Shown here: in pieces, positions 56,954 to 64,000 of the stretch
Position numbering within the stretch: position 1 is the stretch's first letter
Layout of the letters: the number at the start of each line of letters is the position of its first letter
Origin: Adiantum capillus-veneris
Taxonomy: Eukaryota; Streptophyta; Polypodiopsida; Polypodiales; Pteridaceae
DNA: 64,000 nt
Direction: 5' to 3'
NCBI GenBank assembly: GCA_014529385.2
Contig: CM043942.1
Coordinates: forward strand, 64,205,184-64,269,183
Made by a program: the position numbers and the translations under genes
The notes under the pieces: generated by a model
What the model was told of the DNA's origin: nothing
Seen by the model: the letters and a program-made list of their open reading frames with translations, nothing else
The model's database searches: none

Positions 56954-57700
56954 TTAACCATGCTTTGAAAATCTATTTTCATTTCCAGCATTCGAATAGT
57001 TCCAAAAAGTTGTTTGGTTGAGAGGACATGAAAGTGTCCCGATGGGCCAATCTAGTGTTGAGGCTTTGAGTGTGGCTCCCCCTCCCCAACACACAAGACT
57101 ACTTGGCCACTTGGCTATCTTATGCACCTTGTCATTTCTAGGAGTCACAATAGTGCCACTATATAACTCAAATCTCACCACCATGATGGTCAAGTAGATG
57201 AGGTTGCTCACAATCCTGTGTTACATAGTAAGGTCCTCAAGAGCATCACCATCATGTGCAATTTGCTTTTCAGTGACGTCCAAGGGCATAAAAATAGGCT
57301 TGCAACAACCAATCCTTGTTTGGATAACATATCCAATTCATATGTCTCTAAGACAACCATATACCCTTTGTTTGTGTGAATTACCTCAAGACAACCATAT
57401 ACCCTTTGTTTGTGTGAATTACCTCAAGACCAAGAAAGTAGCATAGATCTCCCTTTATTTAAAATTCCTTCTTAAGAAGCCCCTTAACTTCTTGGATATC
57501 AAGTCATCTACATAGATGGTATTAAGCACAATGCCAACATCTTTCAAGTCTTACACCAGCCTTATGCTTCACCTTGTACAATGATTTGCAACCCATTTCT
57601 TTCTTGCCATCAAGTAATGCTCCCAAATCTCCATGCTTCATTTGTAGGAATTGAACCGCCTCTTCAACCATCAAATTTTCCCTATTTTCACTACCATTAA
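56954..57700 (-). pseudogene. Ty1/copia reverse transcriptase relic
   Basis: Leftward reading gives DGKKEMGCKSLYKVKH (start of the RVT_2 domain, normally GCKWVYKVK), IYVDDLI near 57520 (catalytic YVDD), GDLCYFLGLEVIHTNKGYM, and DLTMYRRIVSNLIYLTIMVV, the segment before the copia RNase H. Frames are broken and most of the palm between the first two motifs is deleted. A 38-bp duplication lies within it at 57350-57425. Confidence 0.8.
57350..57425. repeat. 38-bp tandem duplication within the copia relic
   Basis: AAGACAACCATATACCCTTT followed by GTTTGTGTGAATTACCTC occurs twice in tandem. Confidence 0.93.
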
Positions 57701-58463
57701 CATCCTAAAAATTTATGGATATCTCCAATGCAACCTAGCCATGTATGCATTGTGTTGACTAGCATACCCATCATCAATCAACCTACCGATAAGAAGTATG
57801 ACCCTACATATTTACATGGTCCTAGATCACTATCAAGCCTATCCTTGGAACCTATCTTTTTTTGTTCTCACATAGTATCCAAAATCATTGCTATCAGACT
57901 CCTCTTTAGGACTTTTCTACAAACCATCAAAGTATACATCAACATATGATGAATATGAAGATTCTTTGGTCATACATGAGGGTTGATGTTCAACTTTGCA
58001 GCTCAATAGTAACAGAATGCATCGAGAAGTCCTAAGTAAGCCAACTACAGTGATAGCTTGCTAGCTATACTGTGATACTTAAGGAATTAAGAGACAACAA
58101 ACAGACGTGAGACATAAATGGTGGCATAGAGAACAAAGAATGACCAATGAACTCATCCAGTATAACCCCATTGCAGGGTGCACCCAAGATACTTGCAACA
58201 TAATTCTAGTCCCTACCCTACCCTCTTCACCCCTTTGTGTGTTGTGGTCTTTCATCTTATGTAGTCAACCTTGGATGTTCATTTCCTCCTCTTCTTGATC
58301 ATCACTTCTTGCTTTTTAATAGTTGGAATTGTAGGAACAACTAAACTGAACCTTAGCCTCTAACATTCTTCTCCCTTTTTTTTTATTAGTTTCACCACTA
58401 GGATGAGATTGACTTGTGAATTAGCTTCACTAGGGTGAAACTAAGGATGGAAGAGCCTCATCA

Positions 58464-58810
58464 ATATGTTTTACCCTGATGAGGTGATAGCCATTGCAAT
58501 GCAGAGGCAGATATTTGTGGACTAGGAAATTTCGGACCGATAGGTGCTACACTATTGGTTTCAGGTGCCACCCTACTAGATTTACCAACCCCAGCCATCT
58601 CCTTTTTCTTCAATGCTTTGACTCTCTTCTTGTTGGCCTCTCGCTGCTAATTGTCCTTATGTTCATCCATCACCTTCATCAGATCCTGGTAATGTTCAGG
58701 ATGAATTCCTCTGATAATTTCTTATCATAAGTCTCCCTCTTAGTTCTTTAAACCTCTTCCTTCAACTCCACGCTTTCATTAGCCATCTTGGAGGATGAAC
58801 AAACTCTTGG
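58464..58810 (-). pseudogene. Decayed coding relic, possibly copia-associated
   Basis: Minus-strand reading: MANESVELKEEV, a stop, then after a frame change IHPEHYQDLMKVMDEHKDN, an amber, and KKRVKALKKKEMAGVGKSSR with a Pro/Ser-rich end. Charged and protein-like, upstream on the same strand as the copia RT relic, but the family is not recognised. Confidence 0.35.
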
Positions 58811-58873
58811 TTCTTTGAGCTTTTCAAAGAAGTGTAGCCACTTTTTTTGTTGCAATTAGGGTTGCACAAACAT

Positions 58874-59311
58874 TAGGAAGAGATGGGGTCTAGGAGGGCC
58901 TCTATATTTGGCATTTTAAGGAAGTCAAACCTTAGTATTAATAGAGTAATCAAAAAAAGATATTTTGAAAGGCTACTTTATTAGAATTCAAATTTCTCCC
59001 CCAAAATGGAATTCAAAAATCTAGCAAGTAAAACCATATCATGTAGCATATCTATGGAAAGAGCTCGATGATAATCTTCGCTCAAACTTGAGATGGTATG
59101 TGGGAGTTATGAAGGGCCAAAAATCATAAAATTATTCACCTCCTTTTTGGGGGAAAAAGTGTATCCTTTGACCACTCTTACATATCTCTTACACACCCAC
59201 CATTCTTGCACACATGGCATACAACTATTTGTCAAAATGTTAATCACCTCCATAAGCTTATGGGTGGAAAATAAAGAGGCCCTCCTAGACCCCATCCTCT
59301 TCCTAATGAAC
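58874..59311. mobile_element. MITE family B, complete copy
   Basis: Terminal inverted repeats GGAAGAGATGGGGTCTAGGA...GCCTCTATATTT and AAATAAAGAGGC...TCCTAGACCCCATCCTCTTCC. Flanking triplets are TTA (left) and TAA (right). Its right half also contains the CACACCCACCATTCTTGCAC phrase seen inverted near 42560 beside the other copy. Confidence 0.75.
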
Positions 59312-59639
59312 ACACATAGCTTGGAAAAGACGAAGGAAGCTCAAGGCACACAGTAGAGAGTGTATTAATTACTGTGCAATGGAAAGATAAGATAGCCCTA
59401 GAATGATGGACGTATATACAATGCACGAAGGGTAAAACCTCCTAGTGAGGGAAAAATGCCCCGGATGTCTTAAGTGTGTTCACACACATCATTACCACAT
59501 GTATATAGTAAAAAATGTCCCCTAGGAGTGATGTTGGTTGGGCCAAGATGTAAAGTGCCACTCAAGTAGTAAAAAGTCCTCTTGACAGCCTGACATTGAC
59601 AACCTGCCAAGGCTTAAACCCTAGGCTATGCATGAATCT

Positions 59640-59895
59640 GCTAACTTATGAGATTGCAAACTCACATAATAATGTATATATGTAACTTGTTTGACACAAG
59701 GCAATACCACCATCACATTGCTTAAACTATATGCCCAATTAATGATGCAACAATCCCAAATTTTTCATCTTAAAAGTAGCATTCAAACCAGCCTTAAATT
59801 CAAAAATATGTCTCTCAATTGGTCTAGTGATCAGCAAATCATCCATGTACAGAACGACAATGAAAAGTACATCACCCTCACACTTTACATACAAT
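59640..59895 (-). pseudogene. Ty1/copia RT fragment interrupted by an LTR
   Basis: Minus-strand reading: LYVKCEGDVLFIVVLYMDDL with the catalytic YMDD, then NATFKMKNLGLLHH, a stop, LGI, a stop, and FKQCDGGIALCQTSY. This is the copia palm-to-thumb region. The coding homology begins exactly where the LTR at 59896 ends, suggesting the LTR element inserted into, or recombined with, this RT. Confidence 0.82.
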
Positions 59896-60184
<289 letters not shown>

Positions 60185-61222
60185 ATCTCCCACTTAACGG
60201 CGATGCGCCGATAAGTGAGACCTACTAGCTAGACTAATAGTATGTACAAGGAAACAGGTGAGAGACTCTCAACCTATGACCACTGACTTACTCTGTCGAT
60301 CTACACGGAGTCGTATCGGCTTTGGTGGTCGGTTAGTTATGGACCCCTGCTAGAGCCTGCATTTAAATCCTGCAAACAACTGTATATGGTCTGCAAAGCT
60401 CCATGAAGCATCATTCTAGTCTCAATCATCGTAGAGCTAACAATCCCTACACCAAATACTCCCACTACAGCTGCTAGGTTGGGTCTCAACACAAGGAGGT
60501 CATACATGAGATGCATGAGCACTAAAGAAATATGTGCAAACATGGTTGTCTAGCCTCTCCTATTATATGTACATGTACTACATCATCAAGACTACTCATC
60601 GTGTATGGATGTGTCAGTACCGACACTGGGGTAGCTATGTCCCTCTCATCCATAAGCAAAATTGTGTATCCTAGCATCAACTCATCAGCCTCTAGCATGA
60701 GCATGTCAAAAAATTCCATATTTGCTATATGTGTGTGTGTCTCTAGGGAACATACCTGCTCTACCTTTGACTACACAAACTCTGACAACACCTGTTGTGT
60801 CGTGCTAGAGCACTACCGCTCTACCTCTGTCTCTATAGAGTCTACCTACATGTCCTGCACAACCATATGCTCTGTCTTTTGAGCATGATGGAGATCAATG
60901 GAAAAAGAGACACGTCTCGTCTCTCGATGAATGCATGCCAACAACAAAACTAAAACTATGCCGTCTCGAACCTCAGACACATGCATAGGATATACGAGGC
61001 TGTTGCGGGCTCCTCTGGCAATCACTAGTGAACCACAATGCATCTGGAAAGACTGCTCTCTAAGTAGTACCTGCCAACCAAAAACTGACAACTGTCTCAC
61101 TGAGATCAAGCTCTATCTCAGCTGAGGAACAAAATGCACGTGTCATAGCGTGTATGACACACCGTTAGGAAAAGAGAAATAAACGTCTCATGCACCCTCT
61201 GTGTCAAACATCGAACCATCGG

Positions 61223-61510
61223 TCAAGTGCACACAACCAAGTCTCCCACTAGAAAAAGTGCTAAGGGCCACTCACGATGTGGAGTGACATGGAAAGCAAC
61301 ATTGCTATCTAGTAACCATTGTGGAGAAATTGTGCTATCCATAAACAAATTTGCAAGAGGTACACTGGAGGCAAGCGTGACATCATCGTCATTAGCATAG
61401 ACTACCACTGGAATTGCCTCTCTAGCATGTATCAAAGCCGTATCTGCATCTTGGATATATCTCTGTTGTTGTCTCATACGTCTGAAACAACAATGATGCC
61501 AACAACACAA
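61223..61510 (-). pseudogene. Copia aspartic protease relic
   Basis: The frame contains PQWLLDSNVAFHVTPHREWP, aligned with the copia D-S-G-A protease active site followed by HVTP; Gly and Ala after the catalytic Asp-Ser are replaced by Asn and Val, which should abolish activity. Confidence 0.75.
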
Positions 61511-62969
61511 GTATCGGCAAGATCAAGATCTTGAGCCGTTAGTGTAGACTCAATTGTGTCACACATCATGTCAATGCATACAAATCAAAAGTGGAAGATC
61601 ACTCAACGACTACGCTAATCAAGAATAAACCAACCAGTAGCGCAATAGTGAAAACCTGTAACCTGCATGCTGTAGTCTCATGCTTGGAATATGCATCAAT
61701 GTGAGAACATGAAGCAAAGTCAAAGGAGACTTGTAACCACGATGAGCATACCATAAATGCAGTCCCACAAGAGTAGATACAAGAACACTAAACTTGTGTC
61801 CAAGTGTCAAAGTGAGAGGTATATACTTGATCACTGTCAAAGTGTGAATATATCGACCTTTGTACAAGATGGCATAACACTGCAAACGTTTATGGCAAGA
61901 AGACATGGAAAAACAAACATAGTTTCCTTTGCAAATGAGCCAAAACGCAACGCAAACTGCAAGCCAAGAAATTGCACATAACTGCCAAAGTGAGAGTCAA
62001 ATCAATCACTAAACCATTAGAGAGTAAACTGCGAATACGCACAAACCTAGCGAGAATTTAAGAAAAATCCAGCAGAGTTTCCCATGAAAACTTAGCAAAA
62101 ACTCAAGTACAATCTCTACCATCTGAAACCGTAACACTATTCAATGCCAATGAGTAGAAATGCCAAAATGGCTCCACATTTTCACATACAATGGCAATCC
62201 ACACTAATTGTACATCAATGGAGTGAGCGCGCATAAGCAAGAATCAAAAGAGTTGCAATCCAAAAACTTGATCACTGCAAAAACAATGCTCTCAAGACAA
62301 CTCACCGGCACTTAAAAGTGCTCACCAAAATGCATGTACAATGGGCATCAATCAAGTGCCATCACCATATGTAAACCATCTACAAAGACCATGAATTCAA
62401 ACACAAATTTGTTGCCAAGGTATCCTATGAAAACATGTGAAAGAAGCTCCACTTGTGTGCTTCAAAAACCGTGTCTCTCAAGAGACCGCTTTGATGGTGT
62501 GTAAAAACGCCTTCGTGACTCTTTGCCAAAATCTACCAAAAACCCTCAAACCACAAGCTCTGCACAAGATGAAATTGCATCTTCAGCTCATAATTTATGC
62601 ACCTAACTTCAGGCACCTATTGTGCTTCCAAAAGTGCATCAAACTCGCACACTATGTGAAAATAGAAAACCTGCAGCTTATGTATACTGTCAGTCTGAGT
62701 TGAATATTAGCAAAAAGGTGAGGAATTTGTAAAAAATTTTGTTTGCAAAGTTATAGAAAAAATTTAGGAAAACACCTTCACTTACACGCAATCTTACACA
62801 CTCCTTTTTGAGCTTCCACAAGAGCATACATCACTCTCAACTGAGCTCACAAGCTCCCATTGCATTCTCACAAAGCTTTCAAGCTTTCTTGATCTCTCCA
62901 ACGCCAAGAGCAAACGAGCTATCGCCTCGAAGATCTCAAAGTTTTTGTGCTCTCCATAATCAATATGTA

Positions 62970-62980
62970 CTTTGATACCA
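62970..62980 (-). promoter_or_regulatory. Primer-binding site of the copia element
   Basis: The minus strand reads TGGTATCAAAG, one base from the usual initiator-Met PBS TGGTATCAGAG, separated from the LTR by two bases. Confidence 0.8.
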
Positions 62981-62982
62981 AT

Positions 62983-63007
62983 TGTGAGTGCAAATGCAGT
63001 GCATGTG

Positions 63008-63055
<48 letters not shown>

Positions 63056-63135
63056 ATAGAATGTGGGTGGAGTACTCAGAGGAACTAATTATAAGGAGCT
63101 CTTTATTCTCATATGTAGTGAAGAATAAGGGTACA
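62983..63135 (-). repeat. 5' LTR (partial match) of the copia element
   Basis: TGTGAGTGCAAATGCAGTGC, a (GA)n tract (63011-63054), GATGTGGGTGGAG-like sequence and AAGGAGCTC(T/C)TTATTCTCAT match the 3' LTR. After GAATAAGGGTA the copies diverge, so the outer border is unclear. Confidence 0.7.
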
Positions 63136-64000
63136 ATACCCTCTTACAATGGACACAAATTGGCAATGAAAACACACTAATATACTTTCTAAAACAAGAT
63201 CAAATGATAGAAACTCAAAATACACAAGTCGCCTGAATTCACCAATCGGTATTGCACAAGTGGGAGGACGAATATTTGAACGTTGAATCACACCTTTGAT
63301 GCACCAAACCTCAATTTATTGATGATAGAGGAACATATACAATAGTTCTTTTGAGATTTTTAAACTCACGCTCTCTCACTTGCAATGTGTAGCTTGAAAG
63401 TTTTTCTCACACCAAAAGTGAAGCTCACAAAGTGGTTGCTACGCCTAAGTCTCTCCTCAGGCATAGAGTGTTGGGGTGCTATGTGAGATATTGGGGGTGA
63501 TTTACAAGAGGGAGAGGTGCCTATTTATAGGTTGGAGACCTCTCATTAAGATTATAAGAAATCCTACTTTACAAGCTAACAAATCATGATTATTATTTCT
63601 TTGAATATCAAAACATTGCGGGCCTTCTTTGTCTACTTGAGTCATGGATGTGGGTTCAAAAGAGAGCATTATTGATGGTAGATAAGGTGAAAGTAGAGTT
63701 TTAAGGAAGAGAGAGAGAGAGAGAGAGAGTTACTATACACATGTAGGCTTGAGGTGAAGTGTCTTTTATGATTAGATCAATGGCTATTTTGTGTTAGTAT
63801 GCTAGTGGTTTGTGTTAGTAGTTTGTAGTTAGTAGGATGGGGTAAAATTACATGGCATAGGCACTCAAGGTGCATTATATGATTTATACAATTATAAAAA
63901 AATAAGAGAAAAATTAGAATATACACAATTTTATGGAAACCACGAGATAGAAAGAAAAATTTTTCACCTATCACCTCCAGCGAAAGAGTGCTTGTAGAAC
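63136..64000. other. Unassigned end of window
   Basis: Contains a CCTATTTATAGG-type palindromic TATA sequence at 63520, as often seen in LTR promoters, and a short (GA)n tract at 63708-63729. No gene recognised. Confidence 0.35.

Larger units (their letters stand above)
60185..62982 (-). mobile_element. Degraded Ty1/copia internal region
   Basis: Bounded by the polypurine tract (60185-60195) and a PBS (62970-62980, TGGTATCAAAG on the minus strand). Protein relics in order: a protease segment at 61510-61223 (QWLLDSNVAFHVTPHREW, where copia proteases read DSGAS-F-H) and a GAG_pre-integrase-like segment at 61109-60846 (LVIARGARNSLVYPMHVSEV). Integrase core and RT are absent, so the element is internally deleted and non-autonomous. 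Confidence 0.75.

Overview
The window reads as nuclear DNA of a land plant with a large, repeat-dominated genome. The evidence is an L-type lectin receptor kinase, part of a type II metacaspase, Ty3/gypsy Tat-lineage relics with two RNase H domains, Ty1/copia relics primed by initiator tRNA-Met, a CACTA (En/Spm) DNA transposon and several MITE-like families. Long (GA)n, (TC)n and (GT)n(GA)n tracts are unusually frequent. The species cannot be fixed from this sequence; a fern, lycophyte, gymnosperm or repeat-rich angiosperm would all fit. No bacterial, organellar or CRISPR features are seen.

Layout. 1-2.5 kb: a (TC)n tract, then a decayed Tat-type gypsy pol (RNase H, second RNase H, integrase). 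2.5-8.8 kb: non-coding, with a degenerate minisatellite, a 1.3 kb non-autonomous DNA transposon (4192-5518) and a diverged 0.4 kb direct repeat pair. 8.8-13.4 kb: a cluster of (GT)n(GA)n tracts, a 0.65 kb duplicated block and, between its copies, a minus-strand coiled-coil/RRM-like ORF resembling LINE ORF1. 13.8-17.2 kb: the lectin receptor kinase, the best host gene here, broken by one extra T in the activation segment and bracketed by two inverted copies of a palindromic MITE. 18.3-29.85 kb: an 11.6 kb CACTA element. Its Tnp2-type transposase gene runs leftward and has a 2.36 kb internal tandem duplication. A divergent rightward gene (TnpA-like) has a clean three-exon coding structure with one in-frame amber codon, preceded by a long 5' intron packed with perfect palindromes.

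30-34 kb: a second ORF1-like relic with the same (TC)n-tailed 3' end, a telomere-like degenerate repeat, a TGATCA-rich MITE, and two exons of a type II metacaspase lacking the catalytic-cysteine exon. 34-44 kb: mostly AT-rich non-coding DNA with MITEs, a 0.76 kb foldback element and two decayed unassigned coding relics. 44.2-51.3 kb: a 1.0 kb duplication around a minus-strand short-LTR element that has a canonical PBS and large internal satellite arrays, then a second Tat pol relic with its 3' LTR. 51.3-64 kb: a possible PIF/Harbinger fragment, MITEs, a tRNA-Ala-like pseudogene, copia reverse-transcriptase relics, and a degraded copia element whose two LTRs both carry a (GA)n tract.

No operon-like cooperation is expected. 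The functional units are the kinase, the metacaspase fragment and the two divergent CACTA genes; everything else is transposon-derived or simple-sequence DNA. Calls come from reading translations, motifs and internal repeats by eye, with no database search.
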